NCBI RefSeq assembly: GCF_000002235.5
Contig: NW_022145615.1
Span: forward strand, 14,797,712 to 14,861,711
Source of the DNA: Strongylocentrotus purpuratus
Lineage: Eukaryota > Echinodermata > Echinoidea > Camarodonta > Strongylocentrotidae
Reading direction: 5' to 3'
DNA length: 64,000 nt
In this document: positions 48,401-61,000 of the stretch, piece after piece
Layout: each line of letters starts with the position of its first letter
Numbering within the stretch: the first letter of the stretch is position 1
Notes under the pieces: model-generated
The model's database searches: none
Told to the model about the DNA's origin: nothing
What the model saw: only the letters and a program-made list of their open reading frames with translations
Program-made: the position numbers and the translations under genes

Positions 48401-51400
48401 AAGTAGTGCAGTGGGCCTTTAATGCTTTGAAGTATTCTGTTTGCATCACATTGAATGAAAGTAGTCTACCTCCAACAAACTTTAAAAGAATGATTTGCTA
48501 TCAATATTGCTATTAATATTTCTAAATACATGTATCAAGAAAGCAGAAAATTATACTGGACAGTGAGAACAGTACTATAGCATGAAATTATAAGATGGAA
48601 GAATTAAATCCTGTGAATGGATATCTAACACATATAGAGTCAAACATACATCATGTGTATGCCATCTTATTTGTAAAGTTTAGCCAAGAAGTTACCAGCA
48701 AGAAGTTACCAGCAATGGCTGGTAACTTCTTGGTTTAGCAGAGGTCACCTTGTCCAAACAGAAGCATTCTTTCTTTGTAATAGAAGTATAGAAAACTCAA
48801 GAGATATCTACTGATTGAAGTCTATGCTTTCTTTCTAATGTGAACTGTTTTGTTGTTGAAAACTTCCTTCATCCACAAGAACAGTAGCTAATGAAATTGC
48901 TTCATGGTCTATATTTCAAAAACTTGGAAAACATGCCAGGAATATTGTGTGAACTGGAACGAATGACATATATCATGAATGAATTCAAACGCCCATCTAT
49001 GAGTCTGTTTTCATCAGCTCGAGTTTGCCAAATAACCCGCTACTTTCAGACTCGGGATATTATCCCGAAGCTCAAAAGCTCAGACGGGCGCAAAGTAACA
49101 TGCTATTTCCCAAATAGCAGGATATTTTGGAAACAAGACCAACATTTCTTGGGATATTTTCTCGACCAAATATTTGCCTATTGCAACTGCAGGCTGATGA
49201 GGACGCAAATTAACTTGCTAATTTGCAACAGGGAAAAAAATGCTCGGGGCTAATTAGCCCCCGAAATGCCCAAAAGAGCCCCCGAAAGTCTTAAAAGAGC
49301 CAAAAAAATTTGTATGGAGTTCAATGCAAACAAATTAAAAAGAATAATTTTCATGCAAGCTTGAAAAGTAGCCCCCCAAATTTTTAAAGTAATTTTTTCC
49401 CTGATTTGCAATCGGGATATCGGTAGTTAAAATAGCGGGTTATTTGGCAAACTCGAGCTGATGAGGACAGGCCTTCTGAGTACATCTCACTCATCATCCT
49501 GCTCCTGCTTGTATGGATGTTGAAATCTAACCCTCAGGCTGGTGACAGATAACACTCTCCGGTTGGGAATCAGACAAGTATGATTAATCTCAAATGTACG
49601 ATGGCTTAAGTATCCAAAGAAAATCGTTTCATATTCATAATTCCAATATATTTAAGATCTAGTAGCTGGGAATGGGAAGGGGATGGTTATGCCTTAATTA
49701 GGCTGAATATACATGTAAGGCTGATGCAGACAAGATCTTCAATGTTTTGCCTGTATTTTGTAATATGTACTACCGTAGTCCTTTCGATCAGTCTTCATAT
49801 TTTCATCCCACCTTTACAAACAAAAATTGTATCTATCTCAAGAGAGTGACACACACAAACAAAACTTGATAAGGGTTGAGAGTAGAAATTAAAATCTGTA
49901 CAAGTTATACCTTCACACATCTACCTCCCAGGCTGAAAAATATATTCTAAGATAAGTAAATGCCAATAACATATGTCTTGTAACCCAGGTAACCCATCAT
50001 TACAATATTTTCATGCCTATAATAAGTCCTTGTAATATATTCCTGTATGTGCCATCATTTCTTCCATAAACATGCTGCATACATGCTCAGTATAGATGCT
50101 GCTGCTCGTCATCCATTCCCCTTTCACCATTGAGCCCATATCACTCTACCTCCCTTTAATAGTTGATGCAACGTACTTTTCTCAATCTAATTTCAATAAT
50201 AATTGTCTTTTCAATCAAGGTCTCCTGATAGAAGTAGACTGCTAGACATTACATTGAAGAGGGAGAAGGGCAATGAGTGAAGTACTATACAGGGAAGAAA
50301 ATAAGAAGAATGTTTATCAAAAAGCTTTTACTTAATTACTGTCTCTGAGTAGCCCTGAGTTCATCAAGCTGACTGTACTGTGGAAGCACATGAGTATTTC
50401 TACTTTACTTATTGTAATGATTGTTGACTTGATGGGTTTAAAATGCACTGGAATGGACTGCATGTATCAAGGGGGAGCTAGACCAGGAGATAAACAAACT
50501 CATTATAATAACATCACAATGTATTCATAATATCTCTCATCATCATGTATTCTTACCACCCCCCCCCCTTTCTCTCTCTTTCTCTCTCTCTCCCTTTCTT
50601 TCTCTTTCTGTCTCCATCTCTGTCTCTCTGTCTGTCTCTGTCTGTCTACCTCTGTGTGTCTTTCTCTCTCTCTCTCCCTCTCTCTCCAGTCTCTGTCTTT
50701 CCCTTTCCGTCTCCCTCCCTTCTACTCTCTCTCTCCTCCTATCCCCTTCCCTCAATTCTCCTCTATTCCCCTCTACTCTTTACCTCTGCTTATAACAACT
50801 ATTTCTATCATTCCGTAATTTAGAATGTATCAAGTGACATAACAGATGATTATTTAGTTAATCAATCAATCAATTCACATGTAATTAACAATCTCTTCTT
50901 CCTCTAGACTGTCACACCTCTGCCTCGATCATTCTGAGATGGCTGCCCTTTCCAAGTACACACATCGACTCTCAATATATGAACTAGAGTACATGTTATA
51001 CAGTTGAGGCATGTGAAATAATTACTGACATTGTGAATTATAAAAACTACTTCTCTCCTTCTTAGCTCAATATGTTATGCATGTTTCATGGTTAAACCTT
51101 TCTAAATGTATGAGCTGAACATGATGACATGTCACTGAGATTAAGTAGCCTAGGTTATTACATGCAGGAGGATGCCAAATTGATAATGGATTTCCCTCAT
51201 GTCTTCTCCGGCTTATCAAATTACATCTCCCTACCTCATTATTAAAAGATAACCAGGTTCATAGGGAATCTCATTACTGCTTAGAGTCTAATCCCACATT
51301 GTATATGACAGACTCAAATGCCATATACTTATGGATTATACGCCTAGTCTAAATATATCATATTTCATATAAAATTTCTGTCATTTACAAAGCCCAATGC

Positions 51401-52020
51401 CAATTAGATTAGTAGATTAGTAGAGTAGTAGATTCAATTATTTTGATCAGATGAATCAAGAACGTGTATCATGTGTTTGGAGCCAGAAGGACGTTACGTT
51501 ATATACTTTAGCACAGATATAACGTTCTTCTGCATCTGATTCTGAATAGACAATATATGTTACCAGTGGGACAACATGTATACTTCATACTTCCATTCTG
51601 TAAATGTGCTAGTAAATTAGGAATAATACAACAAGAACTGATTTATATTTCGTCTACTGATGGTGCATGATTTAGAAACAGCACAATAATTCATTCAATA
51701 ACTAGGTGAGAGAATTACAAGAAAGACAAAACAATGTTTTGTTTTGTATTCTGGTGTGTTAAATAGGATGAAATAAAAACATTCATTCATGTTTTTTAAA
51801 CAGGGAAAGAAAGTAAACTTATGATTTTTTTGCACCCCCCAAAAAATCAATGTCACATGACTAACATTTGTCCATACAAAAACACAACTTCAGCTATGAA
51901 CACATATAGATTAGTTTTTTTTAATACATGTATATGAAGATCTCTTCATACTTGAATCTTATATCCATCAACATTGGTTGGAATTTCCAAGTAACTTACA
52001 ATGTTCATTGAGTATAAACA

Positions 52021-52057
<37 letters not shown>

Positions 52058-55000
52058 CACACCAAGCTTGGCTTTTAGTTCAGTAATCCACATCATTCAC
52101 ACACCATACATATCCATCCATATCCTATTGATAATGTCAAGTTTGTAATGCCTAGACCTCCATTTGTTTGGGTGTAAGACAAGAAAACATAGAGAAATCA
52201 TAATTATGAGTAGAAATCACCTAACTGAAAACTACAAGCAAGACTCTTTCACACGTTTCATGCTGTGGAATAATTGAATCACAGCACTTGATTCTTGCAA
52301 TTCTCAAGTTATCTTGCTGCAAAGCAGGCATCATTAGAAATTGTCAATGTCACAAATTTTTTGGTTTTACACAAACTTCATTTCCCAAAGTAATATAGGT
52401 AAGAAGGTCCTTTGTGCAAGATTTAAAAAAGCAAAATATACTATGTTTTTTAATAATACACAGGAAAATGAATCTTCTTGAGTACAAAACAGGAAAAGTT
52501 TATGTAGGAAAAAGGATAAATATGCTTGATAAGAAGATAGACTTAAATGATTTAACAATTGTAATCTCTTTCTCTATCACAAGGTTTACATGAAATTATC
52601 ATAAATTAACTTCCAGGAGTCAAATTTTGAGGTTTCAATAATCTGTTGCATTGTAAACTTGGGTTTAAAAATATTCCATGGAAACAAACTTCAAAATCAC
52701 CGCTGTAATTATTTCTGTTTCATGTAGAATATAATAAGTAGATTAACATTTGAGTAATTTAGTATGTATGTTTACATAATGAATACCAATATATATAAAA
52801 TAGTTATACTCCCCCTTTTTCCTACATAAATTTTCATTTCCTGTTTTGTACTTAAATAAGAACATCCATTTTCCTGTGTATTTGTTTTGCCAGTGGAAGC
52901 CAATTTTCAGCACTTTTTAAAATATGGATCACTGAAATCTCAAATCTGAATGTGCATCTATATTGTTAGGTAGATTTGCTGTCTATGACGTGGAAGGGGT
53001 TAATAGAGTGAGATGATGAGACTTACCCTGATTTCTAGCACACCTTCTTCTGGGTCCAAACTACTGAGAAGATCAGCTGATACATCATACACAGGGCTCT
53101 TCAGTCTGGAGGGAGATGGTGGTGGCATCTTGGGTAACGTCGGTGGAGACCTCTGCTGCTCCTCATCAATGATGTCTAGAGTCGTCTCCTCCTCATCATC
53201 ATCGTCGTCATCTGCATCATCATCCGCATCACTCACGATGGTTGGGGTCACCGTCTTGCTGATGCCTGTCCGAGGGGACCTAGATGCAGTGGGAGGCTTT
53301 GAACTGGGAAGAGGTGGTTTACGGGACGTGGGTATTGGGGGGTTGGTTTTGCCTGTAAGGGTGTTAGACCCACTGGTTGGGAGTGTGAGGGGTAATGTCT
53401 TAGGTTTGGTATGGTTGGTATTCTCAAATGCACTTTCTGATTTGGGGGGACTGGATAATGGCAGTGGTGGGGGAGCATCATTAGATACTGTTCTTTCTGC
53501 TAGACTGACATCCTCAACAGTATCATCCTTCAGAGAAACCTTAGATTGCGCACCATTGAGAGCTTTGGAATGGATTTCATTAGTGAGATCTCGCTGGACT
53601 TCATCATCACCTTCAAAGGACACTCTCTTGGAGCTCTTTGAGGCTAGTGTATTAGACAGATTCCTACGAGCCAAAACTGGTTTGGAAGGCACCTTGGGCC
53701 TGCTGTGCTCCTCCTTCACATTGCTGTTGATGTCTGGACTACTTGTCAAAGAGGTCTCTCCTTTCAGTTCATTTGTTTCTTTTGTTGCAGCTGCTGACTT
53801 GATATCTTGCCTCAATCTAGAGAGGGATGTTGATATAGCTGCCCGACCAGAAGAATTTAACTGAGGCTCAGTTTCACTTGTAGTATTTGCCCGGTCCTTC
53901 TCTGTTTCCCATGTGAACTTCTTTGCAGTGAGCTTTGATTTAAAAGCATTTCCGGGTAAACTTGCACTTCCTGCAGCTCCTTTCATGGGCAATATCAAAG
54001 GTTTTGCTTTAGAACTGGACAACAAAGGAACGCCAATTTTAGATGGACCCGATTGAGACGAGGACCCAACAGGAGATGTGGTTGAAGAAAGCTTCTTCGG
54101 AACTGAGAGTCCTTTAAATATCTGATTTGATGATGAAACAGTATTCAAAGAGTCTAAAATGGATGGCTTGAGTGAAGCTGGACTGGGCTTGAGGGGTGGT
54201 GCAGCACTTCTTGATGACAAGGTCCCATCAGCCCTAGCCATCAGAGACTGTACTTTCTTAGGAGACAAGGAACCACTTACTTTCCCTACAGTACTGTCTG
54301 CAACTGGTGATGATTGAATACGTTCCTCTGTTAATGCGCTAACATCTGCCACACTTTCTTTTGATTCTGACAAAAGAACAGCACTCTTAGAATGTGTTTC
54401 TTGCAATGAGCTCTCACTGCTTTCTTGGTCATTATCTGAGCCATCATTAAAGGAATCAGTATTGGCATACCTTGGTCTTTCTTTTGTCCTGATGTTAACG
54501 GGTGGGCTTGAGGATGGAAGTACAGGAAGATTGTTGTCACTGACATTTGAGATTGTACTGATCTTACTGGATTTGAGAGAAGATGGTGAAGGTTCAGCCA
54601 TTTTGCGTGGAGAATGAGTTGGAGAATGAGTTGGTGACAGTGTTCTCACAGGTGTTGGTGGGGGAGATGTTGAGCACGATGATGAAGATGAGGTTCTTCT
54701 CTTGATCACTTCTCCAAACAATGCACCTCTCTTGGCAACTATGTCATCATCACCATCAGACTTTTCCCTGGAGCCCCATCTGTTGAGGCTCCCAAGTTTG
54801 GGGCTTGTGCGAGGAGATGTAAAGACATCATCATTTCCTATCTTAGGTGGACTCTTCAACTTGATGTCCTTAAAGGTAGGTGTCTGTACCTTTCCCTGTG
54901 ACTGTGATGACAAAGATGCGAGAGACATTTTAGCAGTGGGTGCTGTGGATACTGCAGAAGTTTTTAGAGAGGTATTCAGCTTAGATAAGCTTGGTTTCTT

Positions 55001-58000
55001 TGGAAGTGATGGCTTTGCACTAACTGTGCCAGAGAAATTACTTGTATTCTTCCCTGGCATGGAGTCAGAGGTTGTTATGCCCCTCAGTAGCATTTCAGCT
55101 TGATCGTCTGTCTCTTTAGGTGCAGTGCCAGCATGTATCGAAGGTGATGAACTTGGACATACTTGAACTTGTTCAGGAAACTCATCACCATCAGGAGGCA
55201 ACCTAGGTGACAGTGGTGTCTCATCACTTGTTACTGATTCTGCCTGCTCCTCATTGCCCCTGAAGCCCCTGGGACTTTCACCTTTGTCTGAACCCGAGGA
55301 GCCCTGTGCCTGTAATGTGCGCTCTGCTGATGTTGCTTCAGAAGATGATGGTAAGACATGCCACTGGACTTCTGGATTCTCCTCATCCATCTCCTCCTCA
55401 TCACTGGAATCTGAACTGAAATGGAGAGCATCAGCTTTGATGATTTTTTTTGGCCCACTTTGAGGTGAGCTACTTTTACTCCTGGCAACAATAGGTGACA
55501 CAACCTTGATGACAGTTCCTTTTCGGTGATCCCAGTTAGGTTGACAATCAGAAATATCCCTCTTACCCATGTCACCACTGCTACCAGACAATTCTTCTTC
55601 CAGCTCACTCCTAGTTTTATTGTCCTCATGTACTTTATCCTCATCATCAAAATCAAGATCTTCTAGATGGGTTTGTGATGGCTCTATTGATGAATCATCT
55701 CTGAAGCCTGTGGGTGGCCTCATAACAGGCATGTCAGCTCTCGAATCTAGGGTGAAGTCTGCATGGCTAGCTTCAGAACTCATGAATAATCCCTCAGATG
55801 AACTGTCATGAAGAGCATCATCCATTGCAGAAGCAAAGATGTCATCTACAGCTGAAACTAGAGGATTTGAAGATTCATCAGTTATTGATTTGGTTTCATT
55901 CAAGTGCTCCATACTGGATGCAACACTGGACATGGCCCGGATATCAGCCCCAAAGATTTCTTGATCCTGTCTGGCCGTGGGGCTCTGTGGTTTTGGTAAT
56001 TCATCTATATTTTGCATAGATTCCTGTTTGGAAGATTTGGTATCGCCTGGTTTGGGTGATGTGGGTATTGCAATGCTGGCAAAAGAAGACTTATTGCTTT
56101 TTGTTTGTCCAATGGATTTATTGCCCTTATCAATACTAGCAGGTGTTGTGCCAACTTTGGAAAATATCTGAGGTTTTGCAAGCGGCTTAGGCTTTGGAGA
56201 TGCAGAGCTCAGCGGAGTTTCATCTTTACTTGCTGCCTCAAACATATTCCTTCTCTGCTTGAACACGTCTTTGTCAACTCTGGAAGACCTGAACCTCCTG
56301 GTCACACTACTCAAGACTTTCTTGTCCCTCTTCACTACATCATAAGATTTTGAAGAATCAGACTTGCTGCTCTCTTGTGATGATTGGGAGGACATTGAGT
56401 CTGTTGGTGAGGATCTTGGGGAAGGGGTGCTCACTGGAGGAGGGGAAGTAGACATTTCTGGAGTTTTTACTTTGGAGATAATCATACCAGCCTTGTGCTT
56501 TGATGATGAAATGACAGGTGAAGACTTAACAATTCCCCTTGCATCATTGCGTAGAAAATCTCTGTTGGACTTGAGCTGTGGTGAAGTAGTTGCTTTGACT
56601 TGTAATGGCTCACTGCTTGGAGACACATCTGGTTTGACTGTCATGTCACTTTCTTCTGTCTCCATATAGCCATCATCGGACCCTAGTAAATCATCAATAT
56701 CTGTAACAGGAGGATCGTTGGTTTCCAGACAATCATCCATGGTGTCTTTGGAGCCAAAGTGTTCACTTGGAGTCTGATAAAGACTATCATCCAAGTCTAC
56801 CTTCAGAGATTTCATATACTTAAGGTTGGAAGTGTTTGTTGGTGATTCATGTGGAGTGAGGTATATTGATTTCTGGTGTCCACTGTCACCTTCATCCTGA
56901 TCACTTAAGGGTTCTGTTTCAAGCATCAGTAGATCCTCTAAATCTTCCTCGTTCTCATCAGTGAGGTCCATTGAGAAGGAGACAGTGGGAGAGCTGTCTC
57001 TGGACAGGGTATCCTCTCCCATGGCAGGAGTACGAGGGCTTGGACTTCTGCTGCCAAACCTCAAGTGCTGCTTGTGCTTTTTGTACGAAGGAGTCAGACG
57101 TGTTCCAGCTGGAAGACTTTTAACATCACTGACGAAGTTCACTCTAATGTTCTCTTTTTTGATAATAGCACTGCCATTTTTCTTTCCTTCTACTTTCTGC
57201 CAGATATCCTCACTTTTGTTGTCCCACGTGTGACTGTTCTTTTCATTAATTTGGATACTTTTAGGGTTGACATACACTCCTAGGACATCGTCCATTTGGG
57301 TGTTTTCAATCCTCTTCCAGATGTCCTCTTCACCCCATCTTGTATCCCCACAGCTAGATCTTCCACTGGAATTTGATTCATATTCAGGAGAATCTTGAGC
57401 CATTGATTCATCATCCTCTGAATATTCCTCTGGCCTTGCTACAACCACCTTCACTTTCAGAGGCAGGTTCGAGAGGATCTGTACAGTATCAAGATACGGT
57501 CTGTTTTTGAGAATCTGGTTGGTCACAGCCAGGATTTCATCCCCGACTACCATACCACTGGATCCCCCTGTCGCTCTCTCTGCTACCCCACCCACCTGGA
57601 CACTTTTAATCTGTACAGTCTGAGTTAAACTGTTCTCCTCCTGAGTGTGCTGGATGTTTAGACCCATGCCCAGCTTCTCACCAAACTGCCTATTGATAGT
57701 CAACACCTCCAATCGTCTGCCATCGGCAAGGTTCTTGAGCTCTGCCAGCTCCTCCTGGCTGAAGTGTTCTTGAAGACTCAACAGTTCACTGGCCACTTTC
57801 TGGCTCTCGACCCAAGGAAGGGAATCATTCTCCAATGTCTGGGCACTCACAAAGGCTTCAAACTCTGCAGCTAGCTCCGATCCAACCCTACCAAGTCGCT
57901 TATGTTCTGTTCTTGCCACCCTCATGACAGGATTCTTACTGTCAGTTGTACCGTTCATCTCTTCATCTTCCTCACTGTGACCGCTTCCTCTGTGTCCATT

Positions 58001-61000
58001 CACCTTGTGACCATTCTCCAGGGTTGCTTTGCCTCCCTGAGTAGATGAGTGCTTGGTGCATGGTGTAGAGTAGACATCTTGACTGCTAGTAGGTGATATT
58101 GTTCTCTCTACTTCAGCCTCAGTGATGGGAGTAGTCTGGTCTATGCTAACTTCCAATCTCTGCAGAAAAAAACAAAAGAAAACACACTCACATTACAAGC
58201 TATCTTTTGAAACAAAATATTTCTATGATTGGATTCATGAGGAAGAAAAATTGTTATGAAGAAAACTTAGAAATTCATACTAATCTTGTCTATAGCATCC
58301 ATACTAACATTACATGTATATTCTGAATCATCAATACATGTCTATAATATTAGTGGTTTCAAACAAAAGCTAGAACTACAAAAATATTGTAGAAGCTTTA
58401 AAGGTAACTCAATTCATATGTGACATACAAATTTGCAGAAAAGTATTAAAACACTAATATCAAATAAGATAAGTGGATAGCCAGATACATGTATATTGAA
58501 AAATATACTGTATACAAAGGATAGTCAAATACACACTGCAGAGAGATCTGTGTGACAAATGTGTGTTACAGAAGGTGCAAAGTGGAAAAGAAAAAATATC
58601 TAAACATAAGAATAAGAATTTGTTAAAGTAGGCATTTATAAGTAAAGATAATATATCATAAGAAAGGAGGGAAAGGAAAAGAAAATCAGAAGTATGATGA
58701 AGGAATGGTGAAAATAAAAACAAGAAAAAGATAGTCAAAAAGAAGAATGGTCTGCAAGTGACTAAATCTGACATTTTGTTTCTGTACCGTAAATGGAGGA
58801 GAAAATAAATAGATAGAAATAAATTATGCTAACCACACAAAACCTTCACCCTCAAAATGTATTATGATCCTGGACTCCTGTCATAATCAGGAACAAAGTA
58901 CTTTGCTAAATTTGTGATAGTGCCCTCTTGTGTCAAAGTCTAGAAAGCATTGTAGCTTTGTAGGACACAATTTCATTTTGAACCTTTTGGTGAATGACTT
59001 TCTTTCTCTAAACTTTGATGGCCAACTTTTTGCCAACTATGAATAATATCTGGAGTAGCAATGTAACAAGACATGGAACTGTTAAAATAAACTTTTAAAA
59101 TTCCTGAATTGTGTTTGTGTAATAGTAATATCATGGCAACAATTGGTCAATTCCTCTTATTGTCATTTTGAGATATCATCTTTCACATTAGATCTGACAT
59201 TGCTGCTCAGGAAAGGACCAACCCAATTGTGTGTATAATGTAATATATGATAAATTTTATCACTTTTCATGGCCATGATCATCATCATAAACATGTTGCT
59301 ATAGCAACAAGAGCTTAGTCAGTGGAAAATCATTGTTCTGGTCATGATTAAACACATGTTTTTTATTTTCCCTCCCTTTATTTATCCCTTCCAGCTAGAT
59401 GCAGGGATTCTACTGCAGCCGTCTAGGGATTGAGGGAAGTACCTATCAAATGATTCATGAAACAACAGGAAACCATTGTTTGAATCCTTACTCATCCACA
59501 TCAATATCAGATCGTATTTACAATGGACTTCTGAGAGAAATCAAGGTTGTCACAATAACTGCATTTACACTGCAAGCAAAAATCTTTGGTTTTTTCTCAG
59601 ATTGCGATGTTTCATCGGAGGTTGCTAAGCAACAAACAGTTAACACAACTAAAAATTGGAACTAAAAACCCACCTCTGGAGTATGTTTTTTTAAAACTAA
59701 GGCAGAAATCACACTGTATTTTGTGGTGAAGATTCCGGTTTTTAGGTTAAGTGACCCTCCTTGCTTCCTTCCTAACGAATGCAGGGCAACAACAAAACAA
59801 AACTATCAAACACTTTTTATAGGCTTTTCCAGTAGAGTAAATGGCAATAAATAAAACACTGATGGTTATTGAGAATAATTTTTGGGCTGTGTAAATGGGC
59901 CTTCTAATAAGAGTTTGAGCAGGGTTGGAGAATTCATGTACGAAGTTACAAATTTGCTATAAATAAGATTAAAACAAAATTCTTGCATTGTTATGATTCA
60001 TTTGTAACTTGTGTGGATCGAACCTCGCTACTTTACCCGCTATGCACATGTGGTAGACTAGTTTGACTGCATATGGAAAATCGGAAAGAGAGGTGGGTAC
60101 AAAAAAATAAGGGGGACAAGAGAGAGATAAGAGAGGCAGGTAAGAGAGGTGGAGAGGCTGGTACAAGAAAGAGAAGAAGAGAGAAGCGTGCCAACAAGTC
60201 TGGAGTTCAGGGGTGTATTGTGTAATCAATATCGGCGTGGAGCGTTCTTTAACAATTATGATTGATAGATTGCAGTCTCCTTTGACTTTGCAATTTGAAG
60301 TAGGTGCTTTTTCTTTGGATCTGTTCTGGGAATTAGATCAAATTGGGTAATTATTCAACTAAAAAAACTATTCAACTAATACAGAAAATTAACAAAAGTA
60401 AGTCTATGGAGAAAAATTAGGACTTTTTATTGTCATCGACTTAAAAGATCATTTGACTTGTGTGTGATTGATTGTTAAAGAAAACAAAAAAGAATTGAAA
60501 AAAATTGTCACCACAACAATACAGCATGATTTTAAAAACTGCAAAGACAAAGTTAAATTAAGCTAAAAAAGTAGATTAAAAATACGATAAGATTGTTTAC
60601 ACACAACCAGTAAGGCAAAGCAGAAGATCTATGGTATTAAGATATCATAGAATTTGTTTCTATTTCTGTATGAATTCTACATTTAATAGATTCATATTCT
60701 TCTCCCTTACAAAAAATTATGGAAAACAAGTATCCATATATGCTACTGAACGTCACTTGTGTACACTAAAATGCATATTTTCCTAACCTCTGAAAAACAT
60801 TGCAAAGCCAGTAAGAAGAGATATGCAAATTAACTGATTAAAATACAGATGTAACATTTAAAACCTTAGGTAGGGGAAGAAACATGAAGCAAATACATAT
60901 GAAAGGTTATACAAAAACTTCACAGTTATTACAAAGCTTCAAAAAGGTGTTTAGATAAGAAAAGATATTTTATGGCTCTATTCAGATGTAAATCAAACAT

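Larger units (their letters stand above)
36833..53026 (-). other. PDZD2-like intron, 16.2 kb, splitting PDZ domain B
   Basis: It contains the alternative first exon (37216-37332), two related inverted-repeat elements (39501-39893, 49011-49480), an inserted hAT-type MITE, polypyrimidine tracts (41240-41515, 50558-50770), a (GATTT)n run at 46578-46600, a dispersed repeat (48272-48420), a hairpin (48684-48733) and a (CT)n run (52023-52054). The rest is AT-rich with no supported exon. Confidence 0.75.

Noticed and set aside
50543..50823. Arg/Glu-rich minus-strand frame and Ser/Leu-rich plus-strand frame
   Set aside because: Both are translations of a polypyrimidine microsatellite.
53013..53864. 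283-codon plus-strand frame
   Set aside because: Antisense to the giant PDZD2-like exon; Ser-rich shadow of its acidic and Ser-rich coding strand.
59399..59665. 88-codon plus-strand frame inside a PDZD2-like intron
   Set aside because: Unrecognised, no Kozak or splice support, opposite to the host gene.
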